Below, in pieces: positions 42,925 through 54,370 of a stretch of 64,000 nucleotides of DNA. The stretch is from Pollenia angustigena. Its lineage: Eukaryota; Arthropoda; Insecta; Diptera; Polleniidae. A program made the translations under genes and the position numbers. Within the stretch, counting starts at the first letter, position 1, and each line of letters opens with the position of its first letter. Below the pieces are notes generated by a model. It was not told the DNA's origin and did not search any database. It was given only the letters and a program-made list of their open reading frames with translations. The stretch covers positions 215,988,208-216,052,207 of the forward strand of contig OV884058.1 in assembly GCA_930367215.1 (NCBI GenBank), in the 5' to 3' direction.

Positions 42925-43500
42925 TTTGCCATATAACTTATTTCTTTCAGATGTTACCCCTCTTGCTCTATTTCAGTGCCTTAATAATAAAAAGATTTAA
43001 GAAGATATAGGGAGGGGGAGCTTTTACCCCTCTTGCCCTATTTCACACGCTATTCCCTATTGCCTTTCAGATGTTACAGTGTTTGCATGCCAAATTTTAA
43101 GAAACCCCGTTCATTAGCTTAGAAGATATAGGTAAGGGAAGCTTTTACCGCTATTGCCCTATCTCACGCCCTATTTCCTTTCAGATGTGACAGTGTCTAC
43201 ATGCCAAATTTAAAAAACATCGGTTCATTAGTTAAGAAGATTGGGGAGGAGGAGCATTTACCCCTATTGCCCTATTTCAAGCCCTAAATAATAAAAATTT
43301 TAGGCTTTAGTTTTTTCCAGATGTTACACTATTTGCCTGCGAAATTTCAAGAAAATCGATTAATAAGTTCAGAAGATATAAGGAGGGGAGCTTTTACCCC
43401 TCTTGCCCTATTTCACGCCCTATTCCGTATTTCCTTTCAGATGTTACAGTGCCTGCATGCCAAATTTTAAGAAAACCGGTTGATTGGTCTGCGCCCTCTA
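42925..43500 (+). repeat. Tandem array, about 4.5 units of 116-134 bp
   Basis: CAGATGTTACAGTG-type starts recur at about 42949, 43068, 43184, 43318 and 43438. Each unit contains GCATGCCAAATTTTAAGAAA, AGAAGATATAGG, GGAGCTTTTACCCCTCTTGC and ends CCTATTTCCTTTCAG. Unit divergence is 10-20 percent by eye. The unit end looks like a 3' splice site, but there is no matching exon. Confidence 0.9.
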
Positions 43501-43639
43501 GCGATATAAAATATACTTTACGACCTATTCTCATACCTAACAAATACACAAAAAAATTTCATAAAAATCAGTCAAGCCCTTTCGAAGGAATTCAAAATGG
43601 AGGGCATTTTGTTCATGTTTGTACGGGAATGTGCTGAGA

Positions 43640-43885
43640 AATAGAAATCGGATACCCTGGGCCGATTTCGTGCAAACTTAACATACTTAGTAATCCCCAA
43701 CGTATCCGGAAATACTAAAATTGAATTGTATTAAATTTAAAAACTAATTGCATTTCAGTTTTTCAAAATATAAAGTCAAATTCGCAAAATTTCCATGCAA
43801 AAAAAAAATACATGTTTCGGAATGAATGCAGTGTTCTCTTAAAATGGCTATAACTCATGCCAATATACATTTGAAGACCGTTGAT
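43640..43885. other. No feature recognised
   Basis: Non-repetitive AT-rich spacer between the tandem array and element Z. Confidence 0.5.
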
Positions 43886-45251
43886 ACACAGAAGAAATTA
43901 TTGCCGAATTATTTTCAAACAAACGCTTGTTTGATAATTTTTTTGATTTCTACAAATATCGCCATTACATATTGCCCTATTTAAAACGAAGAGTTACCAC
44001 TCCTTTGCATTTTTGTCAAAACGCGAACTAGCACGAATTTCAAAAAAAGCTGAGACACGTATTTAATTAAATCGACTAAAGATTAAAATATGTTAATTTG
44101 GCACTTTTATTACAAACAACCCCGAACAAAAAATTCAAAAACCGTTTTTTTTTTACAGAAAATCCTTAAAAAAAGGACATGGATGATTTTATATACAGTT
44201 GGACGCGCCTTAAAAAAACCTTTCTTACGATACCAAACTTGTATATGTTGGTAAGCAAACAGATTCTTAAATTAACAAAACATGCAAAAATAGACCCTTT
44301 TTCAAACTGGTCCAGCTCACGAGAGGTTAAAGCTGGAGCCGAAATATTTAAAATGTCATCTTAAAAAAGTCCAAGGTTCATTTTTAGGAGGGTACATCGA
44401 GCACTTTTTTTGGTGAGTCGCTCTAATATGTATGTATAAAGTATTTAACTTCTTTGTACAAAAGCGCCGATATCACTATGTATTGCCGTTTTTAAACAAG
44501 AATGTTAGCAACATGTTTTGGAACAATACTGTGAGCAAAATCAAAACAACCCAGCGGGAAAAAGAAGGAGTACGGAGGCCTTCCGGAAGGCCTCTTTACC
44601 CCTTTTTTTGGATAAACAAGGCCTTCTCGCTCCATTCCATACTCATATCTTTTTTACACGCGTTGTCATTGCGGAGAAGGCCTTCCGCTTTCCTTTCTTC
44701 CCCAGAGCTTCTTAAAGGATTTCAAATAAATGGCTCTTAGAAGGCTTTCCAGAGAATCACTGTCAAAAGGGCTTAGCAAAAAGGTTATCTTGAAGGGTTT
44801 TTAAGAAAGGTATATTAAAAGGCCTTTCAATAAATGGCTCTTAAAAGGCCTTTCAGACCATCCTTCTACAAATTTATTAAAGGTCATATTGAAGGGCTAT
44901 CAGTCTTAAACATTAAGGAATATTTCCTTACAAATGAAATTAGAATACTGAATAGGTTTCATGTACATATCAGATCTCCAATATAGAAAATGAACACTTA
45001 ACTTTTTATATATGTATACCTATTTTACAAACGTATGTTTATATATTTTTTTAAACTTATTGTAGTTTAATAACACATTTTTTTATTGAAATAATCAAAT
45101 TGCTAAATATTGTAAAATAGATTGTAACTAAAAGTATGTATGTAGGTATATAATAAAAAAAAGCTTTTAAGCACAAGTACCTACATATCTTCCTTAATGA
45201 ACAAAACTCAACTAAAATGATTTACATTATTGTTTTTATTTTGTATTTTAA

Positions 45252-46176
45252 TAGGTCTGTCTGCGTACACATATTTTGCGAAAAATGTTGCAAAATCTTG
45301 CAAAATGTTGTCCGCGTACTCCAAATCTCTTGCAGCGAGAGAGCCAAAAAGAGAATTTTTTGACAATTTGAAGTTAGAGAACTTGCAAAATGTTACTGGA
45401 GAAATTTCCGCTTGCAAGATTTTGCAAAGAGTTTGAACAGCTGTTTGCATGAAATAGTTTTTGTGAAATGAAAATAAAAATTTAAATTTAACAATGGCAG
45501 AGGTAAGTAGTTAGAATTGTGTTGATTTTTAACGTTTATAATAAATTATAATAAACAAAACATTTTACTTCATGCTAGAAACGTCCAAATATACAGTGCG
45601 ACCGTGGCGTAAGTGGAGTGGAGATGGCAGAACCGATAGAACCAGCAGAACTTTGTGGGCCAAACTTTGCAATTGAAGAGGCGAGTATTTGGAATTGTGT
45701 TCCTGGCGAGCACTTCACATCCAAATTATTTTTCTCCGTTGTCAAGCTGTTGGAGGGCACTGTATTGGGCATTTCATTCTTTTTTTCCATTGTAAGCCGG
45801 CACTATGTTGGGCAATGTAAGCAAAAGAAGTTTTATACAAAACCCGACAAATAAAACTAAAAACTAAGAAGAAATTGAATTAACCAAATTAATAACAGTG
45901 TAATAAACAAGTTTTTTAATTTACAACACTTTTAAGCTTCACTTTAATTAATAATTTTTTAATTTACCTCGAGAATTCAATTTTGCGTACACATATGCTA
46001 AAATTCTTTCTTAATTTAATTGTTTACACACCGATCAGCTGTTTTCTTGCAAAATTTCACTGGATACTGTCTGCGTACTTTTTGAGATTTTTTCAGCCGA
46101 TAGAGTAATATTGGTCTTACTCTCCCAAAAAAATTTACTGAGTATTTGCTACTGGAAAAGTACCCAGACAGACCTA
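45252..46176 (+). mobile_element. Nested element with TAGGTCTGTCTG ends
   Basis: TAGGTCTGTCTGCGTAC at the left and GTACCCAGACAGACCTA at the right are inverted, with TA/ATA at the edges. The interior has TTGCAAAATCTTGCAA-like words, a short ATGGCAGAG followed by a GTAAGT donor-like site at 45494, and a 78-codon frame (45618-45854) with no recognised domain. Confidence 0.72.
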
Positions 46177-46189
46177 ATATGTACCTACT

Positions 46190-46385
46190 TTGTTACTTTG
46201 TTTTTATAACGGGATCTGAATTGTTTCGCTTTGGCGAAAAAAACAAAACAAAAAATTTTACTCTTTCTCTTTTCAACTTCAACGAAAATGATTAACAACA
46301 TATGTTACTTTGTTTTTTAAAGGGATCTGAATTATTTTGCTTTTGCTTGTGCAAAAAAACAAAACAAAAAATGTTACTCCTTCTT
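46190..46385 (+). repeat. Local duplication of about 110 bp
   Basis: TACTTTGTTTTTATAACGGG...GGGATCTGAATT...AAACAAAACAAAAAAT and TTACTC at 46190-46275 recurs at 46303-46380 with changes. Confidence 0.8.
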
Positions 46386-46542
46386 TTCTCGCTTCTCATA
46401 GAAGCGAGTGTGGAAGGTGTATCATTTCTTTTATACCAAAGAGCCGAGGCCTTCTATGAGGCATTCTTTAGCAGTTACGTAAGAATAGTAATTAAATCAA
46501 AAAAATTTTTAAGCAGGCCTTTGAAAAGGCCTGAAGTAAGAA

Positions 46543-47757
46543 GGTCTTCTGAGTTTTCCCGCTGGGAAATAATAATTTACATACATCTACGAGTACACAC
46601 ATACACTTCAACACCATATGACACGTTTACGTATTTTTAGTAACTACCAGCATTTCAAGTTGACCGTAACGTTAACGTATCCGCAACATTTACGTAAGAG
46701 TAACGAGGGTTCAGTCATTGCTTGTGCAAAAACTTTTTTGCTTGATTCAGCAAAATTATTTGTTTGAAATTTATATGATTTATAAGGTCTTCTGAGTTTT
46801 ACCGCTGGGAAATAATAATTTACATACATCTACGAGTACACACATACACTTCAACACCATATGACACGTTTACGTATTTTTAGTAACTACCAGCATTTCA
46901 AGTTGACCGTAACGTTAACGTATCCGCAACATTTACGTAAGAGTAACGAGGCCTTCAGTCATTGCTTGTGCAAAAACTTTTTTGTTTGATTCAGCAAAAT
47001 TATTTGTTTGAAATTTATATGATTTATAAGGTCTTCTGAGTTTTCCCGCTGGGAAATAATAATTTACATACATCTACGAGTACACACATACACTTCAACA
47101 CCATATGACACGTTTACGTATTTTTAGTAACTACCAGCATTTCAAGTTGACCGTAACGTTAACGTATCCGCAACATTTACGTAAGAGTAACGAGGCCTTC
47201 AGTCATTGCTTGTGCAAAAACTTTTTTGTTTGATTCAGCAAAATTATTTGTTTGAAATTTATATGATTTATAAGGTCTTCTGAGTTTTCCCGCTGGGAAA
47301 TAATAATTTACATACATCTACGAGTACACACATGCACTTCAACACCATATGACACGTTTACGTATTTTTAGTAACTACCAGCATTTCAAGTTGACCGTAA
47401 CGTTAACGTATCCGCAACATTTACGTAAGAGTAACGAGGCCTTCAGTCATTGCTTGTGCAAAAACTTTTTTGTTTGATTCAGCAAAATTATTTGTTTGAA
47501 ATTTATATGATTTATAAGGTCTTCTGAGTTTTCCCGCTGGGAAATAATAATTTACATACATCTACGAGTACACACATACACTTCAACACCATATGACACG
47601 TTTACGAATTTTTAGTAACTACCAGCATTTCAAGTTGACCGTAACGTTAACGTATCCGCATCATTTACGTAAGAGTAACGAGGCCTTCAGCCATTGCTTG
47701 TGCAAAAACTTTTTTGTTTGATTCAGCAAAATTATTTGTTTGAAATTTATATGAATT
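46543..47757 (+). repeat. Five 244-bp tandem units that captured a transposon end
   Basis: GGTCTTCTGAGTTTT starts at 46543, 46786, 47030, 47274 and 47518, spacing 243-244 bp, with only scattered single-base differences. Each unit begins with the last 24 bp of the 44550-46566 element (TTTTCCCGCTGGG; one unit has TTTTACCGCTGGG) and continues with about 220 bp of its right flank. Amplification therefore followed the insertion. Confidence 0.96.
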
Positions 47758-48074
47758 TCAGTAAACTTTTTGTTTGATTCAGTTAAATTATTTGTTAGAA
47801 AATATCAGTGTTTTTTTTCAATAAACAAAATGCAAATAAATTGTTTGAATATGCGAATTTGTTTATAGGACCGATTTCAAACAAATAATTGTTTGATTCT
47901 ACAAATTTTTTGTTTGAATTGGAAAAATAATTTTTTCTGTGTACATAAAAACCTTGGTATTGAAGTCACCTTCCACGTGAACTTTGCAGAAACAAAATCG
48001 GTTTACATCAATTACTAACACAATACAACTTGTTCTTATATATATTGAGATTTTTTATATATCTATATACTATA

Positions 48075-48140
48075 AACAACAACAAGTAGGGTATCATATG
48101 GCCGGGTTGGGCTTATCTAAGATTCTTGCTTGTTTTTCTA
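48075..48140 (-). repeat. ATACCC-family end fragment
   Basis: GTAGGGTATCATATGGCCGG...CTTGCTTGTTTT is the end seen at 40872 and 50848, in minus orientation and degenerate. Confidence 0.65.
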
Positions 48141-49527
48141 AGAAACAATGATAAGGAAAAAGTAAATCGACTAAAATAATAAAACTAATGATGAGTCTTA
48201 AAACAGAAATCGATAAACTCTAAGAAAGTTTTGCTGTGAAATACCAAGTGTTTGACTGACAAATTGTTTTAGGCGAAATATATAAAAAAGTGTCATAAAA
48301 ACTTCCAGAATATAAGTAACAAACACTAAATCAGCATAAACATTTTGTTTAGATTTATTATTGTTGACACATTCAAAATAATAAAAAAAAAATTGGCAAA
48401 TATAAACAAAAATTTAAAAATTAGATAGTCAATCCCTGCCATTTGGATGCCCTTCAACACTTTATTAAAAAAAGGTGATTGTAAACATTTTCGAGATATT
48501 TATCAAAAATCCACTTGTCCTAAGTACACAAAGTGCATTTTTTTTCTTTAAAACAGATGATATTTTTGACACTTTTATAAATAACATTTTTAAACTATTT
48601 TTCGGCTTAACGTTACTTTTAGAAATAATAATTCATATTTGGCCAATTACACAGTGCAACAAAATTCCGGTCATCGTCGCCAGCCCCGATACTTGCAACG
48701 CGAAATGAAACTAGACTATTTAAAAAGTTTGCTCGGGTTCCCCAAAAATGGGCCCGTAAAGTTTTTGAATTTTTTTTTAAATGTACATCTGAGCTAAAAT
48801 GCTATTTCAGATGTCTTCAGTAGAATTGTATGGCGATTTTTTCTTGTACCAAAAGTTCGTGGAATGTATGTAAAACGGATTTTCGAAATTCCGGGCCTTA
48901 AAATTTTCGAAACCCCATTTTACGGCAAGTACATTAATAAATTCACAAATAAAATTTAATATAAAAATATTTATACATAATTACATTTATTTCGGAAATA
49001 TCTTATGGTGTGTGCTCCATTTCTCGTTCAAATAATAATTGGCACATTAGTGGTCTGGAGCATTATTTATTACTGGGCTAGTTCTTCACCGGTTTTGGGT
49101 TTTTAAACCTATTATAAACATAATTGTATCTTTAATTCGATTAAATTATCATCTGGAATACCACTTTTACGTCGACTTTTCTTTATTTAATCGGCACTAA
49201 ACTTCATATTAAATGTTTTTATATACACGCAAAGAAAAACATGGTTGTGGTAAACATATTCGAAAAGTAACATATTATGACAAGATTCATGTTTATAGTC
49301 ACCATATTACGATTATTATTGAATCATATTATGCTCAAATATATTCGTAAGATTTAAATCATAACATTTTTCCCTTTATCATATTATTATCATGTTAATC
49401 ATAATAAATTAAGAAGAAATCATATTATGATACAGCACCTTTCATATCAATAAAAAATTAATAAATTTTTTTTTTTGCATCGATTTTTTTACTTTGTGGC
49501 ACTTCTACAATAGCGGCGGTCAATATT
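48141..49527. other. No gene recognised; CATATTA-rich repeat at 49.23-49.45 kb
   Basis: From about 49228 (ACGCAAAGAAAAACATGGTT) to 49450 there are many CATATTATGA words, perhaps the end of an unassigned element. The rest is plain AT-rich DNA. Confidence 0.45.
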
Positions 49528-49651
49528 AGGCTTGCAAAAGAGCAAATGCAAAATATCGCTTTTATGAAATCTAACGAAATCTCTGTGTGTTTTGTTGTTG
49601 GATTTTAGAAAAGAGCTATGATATTTTGCATTTGCACTATTGCAAGACAAA
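49528..49651. mobile_element. 124-bp MITE around GCAAATGCAAAATATC
   Basis: GGCTTGCAAAAGAGCAAATG at the left and CATTTGCACTATTGCAAGAC at the right are inverted with two mismatches. No duplication is assigned. Confidence 0.75.
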
Positions 49652-50061
49652 TACTGAACTCCGCTAAAATCCTTATCTTCTTAATTTCTTTAAACTTGTT
49701 TTTTTTATGGGAAGTTTTCTTGAAATGGTTTAACCGCTCACTAACAAATAATTCAATGGCATATTTGAAACAAACGACACAACTGATTTTACAAATGGCG
49801 CTAACATAATATTATTTTATTAAAGATATTTTGTTTGCTTCTTAAGCATACTATGACTACACGTTTAGAATCTTATCATGTTATGGTTGTAAGAATTTTA
49901 ATATGCAATTAGAAAAATAATTACTTTTCAGTCAACAATACTCAAATTATAATTGCGATAAACATTGATATGTTTACGGTAACTATAATATTGCTGATAT
50001 TATAGTTAATAAGCCTATTAATTTTACTTTAGAATATACTTTAATTTTTTTGGACCACTAC

Positions 50062-50443
50062 ATATCGTTACCTAAAACGTAAAAGGCCCGAACTAACAAA
50101 AATCAAAAATCGACTTTTTCATTAAATCTGATGTATTGCACAATGTCCACAAAAAGTTTTGAAATCTTTTGACCAAGATTAGCAAGTTTATTGACAAAAA
50201 ACAAACGGCCCTTTTTACAAAAGATTATATGATAAACACCAAAAGGCCTAATAAACAGTTTATATTATATGCAGCATTACTAATTGGCAAAACAACTGGT
50301 AGGTTTTACAAGAAAAAAAGAAATTAAATCAATTATAAACAGTTAAATGCAATTATTAATTTATCATATAAAATAGTTTTTTGCCTCTCCTGTACAATTT
50401 TAGAAATGTTAGATAGGGCCTTTTGCGTTTTAGGTGACGATAT
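50062..50443. mobile_element. MITE with ATATCGTTACCTAAAACG ends
   Basis: ATATCGTTACCTAAAACG...AAAAGGCCC and, from the right, ATATCGTCACCTAAAACG...AAAAGGCCC match over 32 bp with two differences. TA edges are possible. Its ends resemble those of 5461-5723. Confidence 0.88.
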
Positions 50444-50455
50444 AACTTTCTTCTT

Positions 50456-50848
50456 ATTATACCCATACCACAATAGTGATGTGTGTAACACCTTAAAATA
50501 TTGGTTTTAGACCCACCATAAAGTATACCGATCGACTCAGAATCACTTTCTGAGTTGATCTAACGATGTCCGCCCGGCTGGCTGGCTTGCTATCCATGTA
50601 ACCTTGTGCGCAAAATACAGTTCGCAATTTGGAGATAATTTAATAAAATTTGGCAAATAGGTTATTTTTTGCACAAGAGAGAGGCAATTTCTGCCTCTCA
50701 GAAAATATCGAACCGATTCCAATGAAATTTAAAACATAGATATATCCCTATTCATAAAACCATACACTCTCTAAAATTTGTTTTTAAATACTGTGGTGTA
50801 GGGTATCATATGGTCGGGCTTGACCGACTATACTTTCTTACTTGTTTT
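50456..50848 (-). repeat. ATACCC-family repeat A, shortened copy
   Basis: Starts ATACCCATACCACAATAG, contains ATCGACTCAGAATCACTTTC and GTCCGCCCGGCTGGCTGGCT, ends GGGTATCATATGGTCGGGCT-TGACCGAC...TACTTG. It is the inverse of 40872-41460 with an internal deletion. Confidence 0.82.
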
Positions 50849-51539
50849 TATTTAAAAAATGTAAAAATAAATACAATTTCATACATAGTTCGCCTTCAAA
50901 ATGCCAAAAAGCTTATAGCAATGCATAAACAATTTAATGACAGTCTACATTAGGGGTATAACCAATTTTTTGGCATAGTGCCATGAGGTCAACCATGTCC
51001 TAGTAACCACGAAAATCATAATCTTTTGTAATTTTTCTCAAAAAAGTTCACGCACCAATTGGTTTTTCTAAACCAATTCAATATTGAATATCCATAATGG
51101 TTTACGGTGTTTTTTATTATACCCTCCACCACAATTAGTTGTGAAGAGGGTATATTAAGTTTGTCATTCCGTGTGAAACTTTTTTATTATTCATCTCAGA
51201 CCCCATAAAGTATATATATTCTGGGTCATTGAGTAATTCTAAGTCGATTTAGCCATGTCCGTCTGTCCGTCTGTTGAAAACACGCTCACTTTCGAACAAC
51301 TCAAAATAAATGAACAAACTTGGTGCCAAATTGCTTGTAGCTATCCTAAGCAGTTTGGGATTGAAATCCAGCAAAATCGGTTTAGTAGGACCAGAGCTAT
51401 GAATCAAAATGTGGAACCACCACCTAAAAAAATTGATAATTTTGTTACAAAAAATAACATAAATGCTGGAACAAAGCACGGAATGAGATAAGATTTTGCA
51501 AAAATTTGTTTTATTTGACTGGAAATCACGCTGCTAAAT

Positions 51540-51894
51540 TTCGTGATGATCGGTCTATAATTTACCCTAAGCCCCATATAAACACTACTCCCGGAAAACA
51601 GTTTAGTACGCCTAAAACCGTAAAAAATAGCGCTAGCGTTACAAAATTTGGTACGTCACAGTTTTTTAGAACCAGAAATAACACTGTGAAATTTCGTGAT
51701 GATCGGTCTATAATTTACCTTAGGCCCCATATAAACCCTACTACCGGAAAACAGTTTAGTACGTCTAAAACCGTAAAAAATAATGCAATCCTAACAAATT
51801 TTTGCTCGTCACAGTTTTATAGGAATATAAATGATACTGTGAAATTTCGTGAAGATCGGTACATAATTTACCTTAGGCCCCATATAAACCCTAC
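51540..51894 (+). repeat. 150-bp tandem units, continued at 55066-55260
   Basis: AAATTTCGTGATGATCGGTC recurs at about 51536, 51688 and 51838 (GAAGATCGGT), then after the LTR insertion at 55168. Each unit contains CCCCATATAAAC and GGAAAACAGTTTAGTACG. The open frame through 51506-51979 results from the multiple-of-three-like period and is not taken as a gene. Confidence 0.9.
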
Positions 51895-52078
51895 TGTTGA
51901 CATTCACATCAACATACATTTAATTTTAATTTTATTTTTAACTATGTTAATGAACTACATAAGTTCAGTTTATCGCTGACATAACATAATTTCATTTTTT
52001 GTTTTATTTTACCTTTTGTTTATAAATAATTGTTGACATATCATTATTTTATTTTGTTTACTTGAAGTTCAATCATCC

Positions 52079-52303
52079 CAAGGCGAATTTATTACAGGTG
52101 GTCTTAAAAGCCCTGCTGATATTACCTAAAATCACTGTTGGATGTCAAAATGTTGTTGATTCTCTTTTGTTATCTTTGTTTCTGTTTTGTTTTGTTTCTG
52201 TTTTTGACATTGTACAATGATTTTACAAAAACAAATTGGTTGTGGTTTTTGTACGAGTTGTACTTGTTGTAGTACCGAGATTACCTGGGATGAATTCGCC
52301 TTG
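52079..52303. mobile_element. hAT MITE (CAAGGCGAATTCA ends), copy 1
   Basis: CAAGGCGAATTTATTACAGG at the left and TGAATTCGCCTTG at the right, flanked by AATCATCC and AATCATTC (7 of 8). It lies inside the solo LTR. Relatives at 61108-61304 and 61745-62051, plus one end at 3415-3427. Confidence 0.9.
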
Positions 52304-52904
52304 AATCATTCCAAACAATTTTATTTTTACTTTTGTTTATAATTGTTAACATAGCATTATTTTATTCTGTTACTTGAATCATAATTTTATACATTGAAAT
52401 GTTAGTCAGCAATTATGCAAACGATTAATTGGGTCACTTCCGCATTGTGCAATAGTGGCATTCAGTTTTAATTAACGTATTTAATTTTAGTCTATAAGAC
52501 AGAACCAAAATAAAGAAAGACGTTCAATTACTATAAGGCATTTAAAGTGTTTTATTGGGCTGTAGGAACTATCGCCCAAAGAAAAATCGCCCAAAAAAAA
52601 AAAAAAAAAATGAAAAATCGTATCATAATGAAAAATCACCCAAAAATGTTGTATGAAAAATGGCCCAAAAAAAATGCGCTATTTTTAAAATTCTACCATA
52701 ATCTTACATAGCAGAGAAAACCGTGTTTTATTATGGTTGCAAACAACAAAACTATTTTTCAAGAAACTAATTTAACCATTATATGGTTGTCGGCGACAAT
52801 GATTTGGTTAAATTAAACATAATATCGGTAGAATTTTTTAAAAATGGTTTTGTAGCTTTTTCTCTGGGTGTATATATTAAATATATACATATATATCGAA
52901 AATA

Positions 52905-53385
52905 AGGATTTTCTCTTCTATGGTATAACAAATACTGGCTTCGCTAACTAAAGCTTCTCTGTATCGCCGGCCTTCGGCCGGGCGCAAGGATTTTCTCCTC
53001 TATGGTATAACAAAGACCGGCTTCGCTAACTAAAGCTTCTCTGTATAGCCGGCCTTCGGCCGGGCGCAAGGATTTTCTCCTCTATGGTATAACAAACACC
53101 GGCTTCGCTAACTAAAGCTTCTCTGCGTAGTCGGCCTTGTTCGGAAACAAGGCAGTTTTTCGAAGCTTTACTTAGCGAAACCGGTTTTTGTTAGACCATA
53201 AAGGAGAAAATCTTTGCGCCCGGCCAAAGGCCGGCTATACAGAGAAGCTTTAGTTAGCGAAACCGGTCTTTGTTATACCATAGAGGAGAAATCCTTGCGC
53301 CCGGCCGAAGGCCGGCTATACAGAGAAGCTTTAGTTAGCGAAGCCAGTATTTGTTATACCATAGAAGATGAAATCCTTATTTTGG
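52905..53385. repeat. 82-bp GC-hairpin units, three direct and inverted
   Basis: AAGGATTTTCTCCTCTATGG, CGGCTTCGCTAACTAAAGCT and GCCGGCCTTCGGCCGGGCGC recur every 82 bp on one strand to about 53155 and then in inverse order to 53385. CCGGCCTTCGGCCGG is itself a perfect hairpin. The set is duplicated at 53936-54370. Confidence 0.93.
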
Positions 53386-53935
53386 ATATATATATTTAAT
53401 ATATACACCCGGAGTAAAAGCAAAAAAATAAGTTATCCATATTATGTTTAATTAAACCAAATCATTGTCACCGACAACCATATTATGGTTAAATAAGTAT
53501 CTTTAAAAAAATCACTTGAAATTTTAACGGTATATTAAAAAAAATTTACACATTTTTGATTATAAGTTAAGTTGCGGACGTTGCAAAGTGTCATAACGTC
53601 CTCGTCCTCGTCTTCGATGGACATTATGACACTTTAAAAGTGTCCAAGGACACTACGACACTGGACGTTATGACATGTCACCTAAATTTATATGAATAAT
53701 AAACACTTTTTTGCAAATTTAGTAATTTTTTTTTTTTTTTTTTGGGAAAAAATTCGTTTTTGCTTTTTGGGTCATTTTTCATTTTCTTTTTGGGCCCTTT
53801 TTCGTTTTTTTGGGCAAAATTTCATATTTACCTTTTTGGGTCATTTTTCATGTTCGCTTGGGCGATTCTTCATTTGGGCGATTTTTCATTTTTTTTTTTT
53901 TTTGGCCATTTTTCTTTTGGCGATATTTCCTACAG

Positions 53936-54370
53936 CCAACTAAAGCTTCTCTGTATCGCCGGCCTTCGGCCGGGCGCCAGGATTTTCTCCTCTATGGTAT
54001 AATAAAGACCGGCTTCGCTAACTAAAGCTTCTCTGTTTAGCCGGCCTTCGGCCGGGCGCAAGGATTTTCTCCTCTATGGTATAACAAACACCGGCTTCGC
54101 TAACTAAAGCTTCTCTGCGTAGTCGGCCTTGTTCGGAAACAAGGCAGTTTTTCGAAGCTTTACTTAGCGAAACCGGTTTTTGTTAGACCATAAAGGAGAA
54201 AATCCTTGCGCCCGGCCGAAGGCCGGCTATACAGAGAAGCTTTAGTTAGCGAAGCCGGTCTTTGTTATACCATAGAGGAGAAAATCCTTGCGCCCGGCCG
54301 AAGGCCGGCTATACAGAGAAGCTTTAGTTAGCGAAGCCAGTATTTGTTATACTATAGAAGATGAAATCCT
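53936..54370. repeat. Second set of 82-bp hairpin units
   Basis: Same units as 52905-53385, two direct then three inverse, followed like the first set by ATATATATTTAATATATACA and the TGTCATAACGTCC palindrome. Confidence 0.92.

Larger units (their letters stand above)
44550..46566. mobile_element. Element with CCCAGCGGGAAAA ends and AGGCCTT words
   Basis: CCCAGCGGGAAAA at 44550 and TTTTCCCGCTGGG ending 46566 are inverted. Both subterminal regions carry several AAGGCCTT / AGGCCTTC palindromic words (44577-44870 and 46450-46530). A second element (45252-46176) is nested. No transposase is seen. Confidence 0.8.
43886..47942. mobile_element. Element Z, CACAGAAGAAATTATT ends, contains other elements
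   Basis: ACACAGAAGAAATTATT at the left and AATAATTTTTTCTGTGT at the right are inverted, each followed inward by CAAACAA-rich sequence, and TA borders both. All features from 44.5 to 47.76 kb lie inside. The end style resembles element X. The pairing over 4 kb is plausible but not proven. Confidence 0.6.

Noticed and set aside
45618..45854. 78-codon frame with a hydrophobic centre and nearby splice-like sites
   Set aside because: No domain recognised and it is inside a nested element with frameshift-prone sequence; not strong enough to call a gene.
46543..47757. CRISPR-like regular repeats
   Set aside because: Units are 244 bp, contiguous, without unique spacers, and the context is eukaryotic transposons.
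51506..51979. 157-codon frame with repeated KFRDDRSIIYLRPHINP
   Set aside because: It follows a roughly 150-bp tandem repeat (a multiple of three) inside a non-coding repeat; upstream and downstream units are not in a conserved frame.
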